DNA of 55,200 nucleotides from an uncultured Prevotellaceae bacterium (GTDB lineage Bacteria; Bacteroidota; Bacteroidia; Bacteroidales; Bacteroidaceae), in assembly GCA_946415705.1 (NCBI GenBank), contig CAMKTN010000015.1, positions 1-55,200 on the forward strand, given 5' to 3'. Both the position numbers and the translations under genes were made by a program. The notes below the pieces were generated by a model that did no database searches, had not been told where the DNA came from, and was given only the letters and a program-made list of their open reading frames with translations. This document shows, in pieces, positions 15,505-23,473 of this stretch. Each line of letters starts with the position of its first letter. Within the stretch, counting starts at the first letter, position 1.

Positions 15505-18204
15505 TTACTTGAAGTTCTTGTGCTTGATGGTCCACTGGTCATAGCCCGTCAAGTCGCTTTTGAGGAAGAGGGCTTCGGGTTCGCTCTTGCCCTTCAGCTG
15601 CCAGTCCAGCCAGGCGCGCACCATGCGCGCGTTGGCACCGCCAAGGGGTTGCTCGTAGGTCCCGCCATGGCCGCTCAGGGTGTTGTCAGCCAGAACCACC
15701 GGCACCTTCTTGATGGCCTTGTAGTCCATTTGTGCGTTCTGCCAGGCCACGTCCGAAGTGCCTCCGACAAGGTAGAGGATGGGCCCATGTAGTTGCTTCA
15801 GCGAGGCGGCACTGGCATTGGCCATCGTCATCTTTCCCATGCCGGCGTTGAGGATGAGGTAGGTGTTCAGACGCGGGTCAGAGGCATTGGCCAGCACCTG
15901 GGCACCGCCGCATGAATGACCCGCAGCGGCCATACGCGCCGTATCTACCTTATTATAGTATGGTGAGGCGGGGTCGGTAGCACGCTGACAGATCCAGTTG
16001 AGCGCCTTCTGCACCATGGACGAAGGTGTGTGCTGATCCTTTTCATGCTGATCCATCATCTGCAGTTCGCCGATGGCGATGATTACGTAGCCGTAGGAAG
16101 CCACGTCGGTGAGCATATTCTCATAGCCGATGCTGGTGTCCATGCAGCCACCGTTGCAGAAGATGAGCACGGGCAGCTGTTCCCGCTTCACCTCGCCGCG
16201 TCCAAACAGACCTCGCTGGCCAGTAATCATGGCGGCATCCAGGTTCATAGGCCTATATACCACGAAGTCCGGCAGCGTCTTCTCCCGCACGGACACGGCC
16301 TTGTGAGGTCCGCTGCCGCCGTACTCAGGCACCTTCATCTGCTCGAAACTGACGCTGGGGTCGTCGTGCCGGAGGTGGCGTGCGAAGAAGGCGTCCAGGG
16401 CCGGCCGGGTGAACTCCAGTTGCTGGTCGAAGGCCACGCCGTGCTGGCCGTGGACCTTCACATAGTCCACCTGTGCGCCAGCCCGCTGCATCTTCGTGAC
16501 CCAGTCTTCGGTCAGGTTGGGTCGCACGACGGGATCCTCGCCTCCTTGCAGCACGAGGAAGGGCGTCTCCGATGCTCCGATGTAGCCGATGGGCCACCAC
16601 TCCGTGTGGTCGGCCCACTCGCCGGCACGGCCGATTTCCGTTGGAGGAGCACCACCTGCCGAGCAAGCCACCGAGCAGTCATAGTCCTTCCACGGGTCGG
16701 CATCATCGTTGAAAGACGTGCTCGCGGCTGCCACACCCGCCATGAGCGAGAGGTGTCCGCCGGCAGAGTGACCATAGGTGCCGATGCGTGAGGGGTCGAT
16801 GCCCAGTTCTGCGGCATGTGCCTTCATCCAGCGGATGGCGCAGCGCACGTCCTCGATGCAGGCGGGCAGGGGTGCTTCCTGCACCAGACGGTAGTTCATG
16901 TTGCAGACGACATAGCCCTTCAGGGCATAGTCCACCATGAGGGTGCGGTAAACCATGTCGTTCTTCGACCCCGCGCTCCATCCGCCGCCGTGGATGATGA
17001 GGATGGCAGGGCGGTTCTTCTGCAGACCGAAGAGGGGCTGTGCCAGGTCGAGGACGCAGGAGGGGGAGGCCCCGTCGGCAAAACCGACGGGTGCTATCGG
17101 CGAGGAGGCAGTAATCGATGATGAGGGGGAGCGGTAGTTGATGTTCTCCGTAATCTTGATTTCATTGCGGCTGGCTTCCACGAAACCTTCCATGATGGCT
17201 GTCGGGGCGGCATTGTGGTCGAAGGCTCCCAACTTGTAGCCTCCGGGCAGGCATTGCGGTTCCCAGTAGAAGACGCCGCGGCAATGGCCGTTGGTGGCCG
17301 TGCGAGCCTCACGGATGACGCGCGCCAACTGGCGGCGTCCCTCCTCCATCTTCTCCGGATGCTGTTCATCGACCTCAAAGCCAGTCTCCACGATCATCAC
17401 ATCGCACCCATATTTCTCGCTGCAGTGGCGGATGTTAGCCATGCAGTCGGTGATGATCTTGTTGTCTTGTTCGGGTGTGCCTCCCTTCGTGGCCCAGTAG
17501 GGATAGAGCGACATGCCTATCATATCCCACTTGCCACCGTACTTCCTGATGATGTCGAGGTTCCAGTCGTAGAGGCTCTGCTTGTGACCTCGGTCCAGGT
17601 GTACGAGGACGGTCGCCTGCGGGAACACCTCCTTCACAGCATCGTAGCCGGCACGTATGAAACCCGCATACTGCTTGGGATTCTTCTCGATATGCCCCAT
17701 GGGCCACAGCAGTCCGTTGGCCGTCTCGTTGCCCACCTGCACCCAGCGCGGCTCGATGTCGTTTTGCTTCAGCAGCGAGAGGACATCGATGGTGTGCTCG
17801 CGGACATCCTGCAGCATCTGCTTATACGAGTGTCCCTGCCATGCTACAGGGATGGGCTGTTTGGTGGGGTCGGCCCATGAGTCGGCATAGTGGAAGTCCA
17901 CCATGAGGTCCATGCCCAGCGCCTTCACGCGGCGTGCCATTGCCAGCAGTGTGTTCTTGTCACAGTCTCCGCCCCGTGGATTGACCCAGACGCGCATGCG
18001 GATGGCGGACATCTGGTAGTCGTTCTTCAGGAGCTCCAGGCATTCGCGTTCCTGCCCGTTGCGATCGTGGAACTTCACTCCACGGCGTTCCTGCCCCGTG
18101 AGAAATCCCACGTCGGCTCCCTTCACAAAATCTTTTGTGGTGCTCTGTGCGCCCGCCATCAGCGATAGCGCCAGCAGCAATAGGGAAATCCATGTCTTTT
18201 TCAT
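15505..18204 (-). CDS. GH53 galactanase fused to two alpha/beta hydrolases (899 aa)
   Basis: A secreted three-part enzyme. Residues 1-20 are a signal peptide. Residues ~25-345 are a GH53 endo-beta-1,4-galactanase with acid/base Glu160 in VQVGNETANG and nucleophile Glu273 in MIVETGF. A linker rich in Ser/Pro follows (~350-372). Residues ~375-610 are an alpha/beta hydrolase with oxyanion motif HGGG and nucleophile Ser480 in GHSAGG, like BD-FAE/acetyl-xylan esterase-type enzymes. Residues ~625-885 are a second alpha/beta hydrolase with Ser764 in GHSCGG. The frame is open throughout, so this is a true fusion. It could cut galactan and remove acyl groups. The esterase substrates are unknown. Confidence 0.85.
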   Translation of the reverse strand: MKKTWISLLLLALSLMAGAQSTTKDFVKGADVGFLTGQERRGVKFHDRNGQERECLELLKNDYQMSAIRMRVWVNPRGGDCDKNTLLAMARRVKALGMDLMVDFHYADSWADPTKQPIPVAWQGHSYKQMLQDVREHTIDVLSLLKQNDIEPRWVQVGNETANGLLWPMGHIEKNPKQYAGFIRAGYDAVKEVFPQATVLVHLDRGHKQSLYDWNLDIIRKYGGKWDMIGMSLYPYWATKGGTPEQDNKIITDCMANIRHCSEKYGCDVMIVETGFEVDEQHPEKMEEGRRQLARVIREARTATNGHCRGVFYWEPQCLPGGYKLGAFDHNAAPTAIMEGFVEASRNEIKITENINYRSPSSSITASSPIAPVGFADGASPSCVLDLAQPLFGLQKNRPAILIIHGGGWSAGSKNDMVYRTLMVDYALKGYVVCNMNYRLVQEAPLPACIEDVRCAIRWMKAHAAELGIDPSRIGTYGHSAGGHLSLMAGVAAASTSFNDDADPWKDYDCSVACSAGGAPPTEIGRAGEWADHTEWWPIGYIGASETPFLVLQGGEDPVVRPNLTEDWVTKMQRAGAQVDYVKVHGQHGVAFDQQLEFTRPALDAFFARHLRHDDPSVSFEQMKVPEYGGSGPHKAVSVREKTLPDFVVYRPMNLDAAMITGQRGLFGRGEVKREQLPVLIFCNGGCMDTSIGYENMLTDVASYGYVIIAIGELQMMDQHEKDQHTPSSMVQKALNWICQRATDPASPYYNKVDTARMAAAGHSCGGAQVLANASDPRLNTYLILNAGMGKMTMANASAASLKQLHGPILYLVGGTSDVAWQNAQMDYKAIKKVPVVLADNTLSGHGGTYEQPLGGANARMVRAWLDWQLKGKSEPEALFLKSDLTGYDQWTIKHKNFK
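17071..17091. repeat. 8-bp palindrome in the GH53-esterase linker
   Basis: CCCGTCGG (17071-17078) and CCGACGGG (17084-17091) are perfect reverse complements with a 5-nt loop. They lie within the codons of the linker between the GH53 and first esterase domains (PVGFADGA). Confidence 0.6.
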
Positions 18205-18364
18205 ACTTTCAGAGAGATTGTTATGTGATATATGTCAGTTCTCGATGATTTACCTGCGGGTGTCCCTGATTTAGATGCCTGCCTTCAGTGGCATCTTCAC
18301 ATGGGGCTATCGAACATTTTCCTCATAATGCTAGAATAAATGGGTTTGATGAGTTTTCATGCCG

Positions 18365-18372
18365 CAAAGGTC
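18365..18372 (-). promoter_or_regulatory. Weak -7 element GACCTTTG of GH53-esterase gene
   Basis: Matches the TTTG part of TAnnTTTG but has GA for TA. A TTG lies about 20 bp further upstream in the -33 position. A weak element would suit an activator-dependent gene. Confidence 0.3.
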
Positions 18373-18488
18373 GCAATAAATAATCGATTAGGGTTGCAAT
18401 ATCCTAACAATTCATTGCAAAAATGTAACAAAACGCACCATATTCTGTCTTTTTTGAACAATTCATTCCGCTCCCCAATTATTTTTGC

Positions 18489-18496
18489 TACTTTTG
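18489..18496 (+). promoter_or_regulatory. -7 element TACTTTTG of regulator gene
   Basis: TAnnTTTG match 30 nt before the ATG at 18527. It overlaps an upstream in-frame TTG at 18485, which therefore cannot be the start. Confidence 0.6.
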
Positions 18497-18526
18497 TCCA
18501 CACATTCACACTACAAGCATCCCCTA

Positions 18527-20446
18527 ATGAAACCAAGATACTGCTTCATCCTGCTCTGCACCATCGTCCTCTTGCATCCATACCTCAGCGCACAAACACC
18601 CCAACGGTTGCAACTGCCAAACCTGGATCAGTTACCATCACCGCGAGTACACTGTATCGTCCAGGATGAAGAGGGATTCCTATGGTATGCCATGGAGGGC
18701 GGAGGTGTCTGTTGCGACGATGGGCGCCAGATGACAGTCTTCCGCAATGATGCCCGACACCCCGACCTCCTTGGCAGCAACAACGTCGCCAGTTTGGCTG
18801 CGACAGGAAGGCACATCATTATTGGTACTTTCCACGGAGCCTATGTCCTCGATAAGAGTGATTACAACATTCGCCACCTCAGCGAGGTGGACGACAAACG
18901 AGTCGATGATGTCATGGTCACGAAGGATGAACATTGGTGGATCACGGCCAATAAGAAAGTCTTTGAGTTCTCCTCCGACGGGCATCTCCTCAACACTTAT
19001 CCCGCCGGCGACAAATACATCTTCCGGCTCCACCAAGATACCAACGGACGTATTTGGGCCTCCCAGTGGCAAGGCGGGCTACTGCAACTCTCCGACGGAC
19101 GCCTGCAACCTGCCCCCTGGCCCCTCGAGGTTTCGCCCACGAACATTGCCGACAATCCCTCTGGAGAAGGACTGCTCATCAGCACATTCGGCATGGGCAC
19201 TGTTCTCTATCAACCCAACCTGACCTCCGACTCTGTCTCCACCCCAGTCTCCATACCTTTCCACCAGTCGCTCTCCTTGAGCCACGAACGTTTCGACAAC
19301 AACGGGCGACTGCTCGTGGCCGATGGCATGGGGGACTGCTTCGTCCTTGCAACAGCCTCACAGCAGCCTTGGTACCAAGCACAACCCTCATCACCCTTCC
19401 TTGCGGATTCCCTGCGAACCGCCAGAGGACTCTCTCAGCGTCCTGCTGCTTTCGCCTTCGATTCCACTGGGCGACTCTGGTTCAGCACAGGACAAGATAT
19501 ACGCCGCCAGCAGCAACCCTTCGCGCCCGAAGAAGTCGTACTTCCAGATCTTGCCGACATCGCTGCCATGACCTTTTCGGCAGACGGTACACTCTGGCTT
19601 GGAAGCATCTACGGAGTCATACAAACCTTCAAGGAAGGCAACCTCAGCACCGACGATTACGCCTCAAACGAATACGGAGACGCCCTGCTTGCCCTGCAGA
19701 CCGACAGCCTCCAGCGAATGCTTCTCGTCTTCGAGCGTTACGTCCGACTCTACGACCCCCTGCGTCACACCCTGCGCCAGCAGAGCCGTGAGGCTCCAGG
19801 TACCTACGTCATAGAGCTTGCAGAGACCCGACCATATCAGCGATGGAGCCACCCCGAGAGAGACTTGGTCGTTGAGCGCCTGCCACGATGGCTCACGGCC
19901 TGGTGGATGTGCCTCATCTACCTAATTATTGTAGCATTGTTACTGGCGTTGATGATACATTATTATATATTAAGGAAGCAGCGCCGTAGGTTCCTCGATT
20001 CCATCCGGGAGGGTGTTCGGGAAACATCACTATCGCCGCAAACGTCTGGCCCTTCGACGCAAGACGAAGCAGCTCCTCTACTTAGCGCCGAAGAGCAATG
20101 GCTACAGAAAGCCATAGCCCTTGTCATGAATCATATTGACAAAGACGAATACGGAGTGGAACAGCTCTGCAACGACCTCGCCGTGAGCAGAATGACCTTC
20201 TATCGCAAGATTCAGTCTGCCACAGGACAAAAGCCCTCGGAGTTCATACGCACCATACGCCTGCGCCGCGCAGCAGAGCTCCTGCGCGAGGGACATCTGT
20301 CCGTCACGGAAGTCAGCTACGACACGGGCTTTTCCTCGGTTAGCTACTTCAGCCGTTGCTTTCGAACGATGTATGGCGTGCCACCCACACAGTTTGGCAG
20401 AACGACCACAGCCGACGACCGTTGTCCCAAAGATATTCCTAACTGA
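18527..20446 (+). CDS. SusR-like membrane-spanning AraC regulator (639 aa)
   Basis: A transcription activator that spans the inner membrane, like SusR. Residues 1-22 are a signal peptide or anchor. Residues ~25-440 are a periplasmic sensor built from propeller repeats (for example PSPRVHCIVQDEEGFLWYAM, GRLWFSTGQDIRR, GTLWLGSIYGVIQTF). One membrane helix lies at ~456-482 (LTAWWMCLIYLIIVALLLAL). A C-terminal AraC helix-turn-helix domain follows (~535-630; VSRMTFYRKIQSATGQKPSE). Unlike hybrid two-component regulators of polysaccharide loci it has no kinase or receiver domain. It sits between the two GH53 genes and probably senses galactan fragments. Its last 103 bp overlap the end of the opposite GH53 gene. 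Confidence 0.85.
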   Translation: MKPRYCFILLCTIVLLHPYLSAQTPQRLQLPNLDQLPSPRVHCIVQDEEGFLWYAMEGGGVCCDDGRQMTVFRNDARHPDLLGSNNVASLAATGRHIIIGTFHGAYVLDKSDYNIRHLSEVDDKRVDDVMVTKDEHWWITANKKVFEFSSDGHLLNTYPAGDKYIFRLHQDTNGRIWASQWQGGLLQLSDGRLQPAPWPLEVSPTNIADNPSGEGLLISTFGMGTVLYQPNLTSDSVSTPVSIPFHQSLSLSHERFDNNGRLLVADGMGDCFVLATASQQPWYQAQPSSPFLADSLRTARGLSQRPAAFAFDSTGRLWFSTGQDIRRQQQPFAPEEVVLPDLADIAAMTFSADGTLWLGSIYGVIQTFKEGNLSTDDYASNEYGDALLALQTDSLQRMLLVFERYVRLYDPLRHTLRQQSREAPGTYVIELAETRPYQRWSHPERDLVVERLPRWLTAWWMCLIYLIIVALLLALMIHYYILRKQRRRFLDSIREGVRETSLSPQTSGPSTQDEAAPLLSAEEQWLQKAIALVMNHIDKDEYGVEQLCNDLAVSRMTFYRKIQSATGQKPSEFIRTIRLRRAAELLREGHLSVTEVSYDTGFSSVSYFSRCFRTMYGVPPTQFGRTTTADDRCPKDIPN

Positions 20447-22221
20447 GACAGAGGTGCCTGCCTCACTAACACACCTCCCAACGTATAGACATCCATCATC
20501 GCATCCTCCTCTTCTCCAGACCTCGAACCAACACCCGTCACATCGGCAGCTGTGGGGAGAGCCTGACCTTCCAATGGAAAGACGCGCAACGAGGATATGA
20601 GCGGCAGACCCGTTTTGCTTGTGGCGACAAGCTCCAGCAAATGACTGCCAGGTTCTGGGATTACGATGTCGAAGGACTGGTAAGCATCGGTATTCTTCTG
20701 GAAGTAGGCTTTCGCGATGCTGTCGCCGTTCAATCTCAACTCACCACCTCGCAGAGCCGGACTGCCATATTGGAATAGCAGACGATAGGCACCGGCCTCT
20801 GTCACGGCCATACCCCAACGCTCTATTCCACCCTTCTGCTCCCCGTTTTCCACGATACCTTCGTCCAGCAGCGCTGAGCGTCCCACAAAGAACGTCACAG
20901 TGTCACTCACCTGGGTGTTCTTTGAGGTGTCTGTGGCTTTAGCCCAAGCCGTGTGAACGCCTATTGGAATGTCCTCCAGGACAAAGGGAATGGTGGCCGT
21001 GCTTCCTATAGCACTCATATCTTCGGCCTTAAACGTTCCGGCTTTCTTCTTGTCCAGATAGAATTCCACCGACTGAACACGGTTCTTACGCTGATGTTGC
21101 ACGCGCGTCTGGAGTTCCACTTCTCCCTCATCTACACTCAGCCCCGCCGTCGGTGAGAGCATACGTACCTTCATCATCCAACTTACCTCCGTGTGTTTCA
21201 CGCCCAAGAACGCATCCATCATCACCGTGGGCCGCTTCGTGGCCTCGTCCCAAGCACCCATATCGTAGCCGCCCATGGATTCTGGTTCCCAGTAGAAACA
21301 GCCCAGGTCACCATTCTTGATCATCCTGTCCATCACACCCACTAAATACTGATTCCCCACCACAGCCTCTTTCGGATAGTGACCAGTCTCCACGACCATA
21401 CAGGGGGTCTTGTAGCGTGACTTCAGGTCATTGATGTTTGCCATCACCTTCGTAATCATCGTAGGTCCGTCCAGGTGTGACCATCGAGGGTAGGCAGACA
21501 GTCCAATGATGTCCCACTTGGCGCCATTTTTCTTCAACCCGTCGAAGATGCTACGATAGAGCGAATTATCATGGCCATCCGGCAGATGTACGATTACCTG
21601 CATCGTGGAGTCCACAGCTTTCACGGCATCGTAGCCCGCCTGAACGAACTTCGCGAAAGCCACCGAGCCTCCCTGGTTGGTCTGGCCAACGGGGTACAGC
21701 ATTCCACGCTTCGTCTCGTTGCCCACCTGCACCCACTTGGGCACCACTCCGGCTGCCTTGATGGCGGAGAGCACATCCTTCGTGTGGTCGTAAACGTGCT
21801 TTGCCAAGGCATCCACGGAATGGTCTGTCCATGCCGATGGAATGGTCTGGTTTCCTGGGTCTGCCCACGTGTCGCTGTAGTGGAAGTCTATCATTACGCT
21901 CATCCCTTTCGCCTTCGCTCGTTTGCACATGCCGACGACCTCCGCCTTGCTGCTGGCACCGCTGCCCACCGTCCACACGCGCAGTCGCACACTATTGATG
22001 CCCTGTTCTTTCAGTATCTGGAGGATGTCTTTCTGCCGGCCATCCTTATCCAGCCACTTCGTGCCCCAGCCTTCCATCTGCGGAACGAAACTAACGTCTG
22101 CACCAAAGGCGAAGTCCTGCTCATGTGCCGACCGGTTGAATAGCGTGTCTGTCACGGTGATGGCACGGACACCAAACGTCATCACCATCAGAAGAATCAA
22201 AAGAGTAGCTCGTTTTGCCAT
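20344..22221 (-). CDS. GH53 endo-beta-1,4-galactanase (625 aa)
   Basis: A secreted galactanase that cuts beta-1,4-galactan. Residues 1-20 are a signal peptide. The GH53 barrel spans ~35-350 with FGADVSFVPQMEGWG, acid/base Glu169 in VQVGNETKRG and nucleophile Glu278 in MVVETGHYP. The C-terminal ~270 residues hold an Ig-like segment (VQSVEFYLDKKKAGTF) and a carbohydrate-binding-like beta-sandwich, then a degenerate tail (VYTLGGVLVRQ). It is a diverged paralogue of the GH53 part of the neighbouring fusion. The 3' end is antisense to the AraC domain of the convergent regulator. Start ATG 22221 follows a TACCTTTG element at 22263-22270. Confidence 0.9.
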   Translation of the reverse strand: MAKRATLLILLMVMTFGVRAITVTDTLFNRSAHEQDFAFGADVSFVPQMEGWGTKWLDKDGRQKDILQILKEQGINSVRLRVWTVGSGASSKAEVVGMCKRAKAKGMSVMIDFHYSDTWADPGNQTIPSAWTDHSVDALAKHVYDHTKDVLSAIKAAGVVPKWVQVGNETKRGMLYPVGQTNQGGSVAFAKFVQAGYDAVKAVDSTMQVIVHLPDGHDNSLYRSIFDGLKKNGAKWDIIGLSAYPRWSHLDGPTMITKVMANINDLKSRYKTPCMVVETGHYPKEAVVGNQYLVGVMDRMIKNGDLGCFYWEPESMGGYDMGAWDEATKRPTVMMDAFLGVKHTEVSWMMKVRMLSPTAGLSVDEGEVELQTRVQHQRKNRVQSVEFYLDKKKAGTFKAEDMSAIGSTATIPFVLEDIPIGVHTAWAKATDTSKNTQVSDTVTFFVGRSALLDEGIVENGEQKGGIERWGMAVTEAGAYRLLFQYGSPALRGGELRLNGDSIAKAYFQKNTDAYQSFDIVIPEPGSHLLELVATSKTGLPLISSLRVFPLEGQALPTAADVTGVGSRSGEEEDAMMDVYTLGGVLVRQAPLSQLGISLGQRSSAVVVLPNCVGGTPYIVRKQRLK

Positions 22222-22533
22222 ACTTTCATTTCTTTTTTGCGGGAGTAATACAAAATCTGCGGCAAAGGTACATCTTTTCTTGTCCTTGTCCTTTCACATA
22301 TATAACAAACTTATGTCTTTATGTAACATCCAGCTATTTTGCAGCCTCATTCTGCCTTCTCCTTCGCGAATTCTGTTTGCGCACTACCTTGCACACTCGG
22401 CAAAGGACTTCCCTGTACGTTCCAGGACCATCGCATCGTTTTTCCCATCTTCTTTCTTTTTATGGCGTATGGCTAATAATAAAATGCAAGCTGACTCGTT
22501 AGATAATAAGGAAACAATAAATCGTGCAGCAGT
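22222..22533. other. Divergent region GH53 / lipoprotein
   Basis: A 312-bp AT-rich gap. It holds the GH53 promoter (22263-22270, minus). No TAnnTTTG element is seen before the lipoprotein gene and no strong hairpin. Confidence 0.4.
22263..22270 (-). promoter_or_regulatory. -7 element TACCTTTG of GH53 gene
   Basis: TAnnTTTG match 41 nt before the ATG at 22221. Confidence 0.6.
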
Positions 22534-23376
22534 ATGAAAACGCCTCAAATCCTTTGCCTCCTGTTCGCTTTGACCTTCGCTTGTTCCTGCAGTAAGACAG
22601 ACGACAGCGAAAAGGAAGAACCTTCTGTAGTTGAACAATCTTACCAGCTGACAGCCATATTGACGGACAAGCAAAGTCTTCATTTTACTTATAACGAACA
22701 AGGGCAAGTCTCTCATAGTGAAGAGAAGGACACACTGTCGGAGAACACCCGGTACAATGTGGAACGGGATTATTCCTATGTGCTGACGGATGGGTTAATT
22801 TTCTCTCGGAGTGTGTATCATCGTGAGGGGGAATGGGGAACGAATAACAGAGAACTGGATTATAGAGACACCTTGTTCTTGAACAAGCAACAAAGGGTAG
22901 ATAGCATCCATCGTCATTTGATAGCAGATGGCCATATTCAACAGTGGTTTGTTCTTTGGTATAAGTATGATGACGATGGACAACTGACAGAGCTAAGCAT
23001 GAAATCAAGTCAGGGAACGGGGAAGTGGAGCCAATTTCAAAGGCTGGGAACACTGGTGTGGCAAGATGGATGTGTTATGAAGTACGCACAACCAGGTGGT
23101 CAGCCAGACATTACCTACACTTATTCAAACTTGCCGAACGACTTGTACATTGATGCACGCAGTAATCTTGTGTGGAACGATTGGATTCCTCTCCTGCAAT
23201 GGTTTGGCCGTAAGCCCATATACTTACAGCAAACACAGGAGCGGGACAGGACTCTTGACCACTTTAGCTATCTTTATCAAGACGGGCGTATTGTTTCTGA
23301 AACGCAGGAAATCATCAGAGGTGAAAAGACAGTAACAGGTGTTCTTTATTCTGAGTATTCCCTTCGCTGCCGTTAG
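22534..23376 (+). CDS. Hypothetical lipoprotein (280 aa)
   Basis: Family not recognised with certainty. Residues 1-19 are a lipoprotein signal peptide with a cysteine pair FACSCSK. An acidic spacer follows, then a beta-rich region with repeated Tyr/Asp-Gly patterns (FTYNEQGQVSHSEEKDT, YKYDDDGQLTELSM, FSYLYQDGRIVSET). These resemble the YD/RHS-like strands of Bacteroidales DUF4595-type lipoproteins. The gene is more AT-rich than its neighbours, which hints at separate ancestry. It is convergent with lpdA, and a strong hairpin separates them. Confidence 0.7.
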   Translation: MKTPQILCLLFALTFACSCSKTDDSEKEEPSVVEQSYQLTAILTDKQSLHFTYNEQGQVSHSEEKDTLSENTRYNVERDYSYVLTDGLIFSRSVYHREGEWGTNNRELDYRDTLFLNKQQRVDSIHRHLIADGHIQQWFVLWYKYDDDGQLTELSMKSSQGTGKWSQFQRLGTLVWQDGCVMKYAQPGGQPDITYTYSNLPNDLYIDARSNLVWNDWIPLLQWFGRKPIYLQQTQERDRTLDHFSYLYQDGRIVSETQEIIRGEKTVTGVLYSEYSLRCR

Positions 23377-23421
23377 GCCTTCCGGCGCACAGAGGTTGGT
23401 CGTGCAGCTGAATATAAGAAA

Positions 23422-23453
23422 CCGATGTCGGGGAAAAATTTCCCTGACATCGG
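23422..23453 (-). terminator. Terminator of the glycine cleavage operon
   Basis: A 32-nt hairpin pairing over at least 12 bp (CCGATGTC...GACATCGG outer stem) lies 20 bp after the lpdA stop, followed on the minus strand by TTTCTTAT. It may also stop the convergent lipoprotein transcript. Confidence 0.8.
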
Positions 23454-23473
23454 AAGTGGGGAGGAACGTGCGG

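Larger units (their letters stand above)
18205..18526. other. Divergent region GH53-esterase / regulator
   Basis: A 322-bp AT-rich region between two divergent genes of the galactan cluster. It holds a weak minus promoter (18365-18372), a plus promoter (18489-18496), and a 7-bp hairpin AGATGCC 18273-18279 with GGCATCT 18290-18296 in the GH53 leader. Any operator for the regulator should lie here; I cannot single one out. Confidence 0.5.

Noticed and set aside
18485..18526. Earlier TTG start of the AraC regulator
   Set aside because: The TTG precedes the promoter's -7 element, so it would not be transcribed; ATG 18527 begins a proper signal segment.
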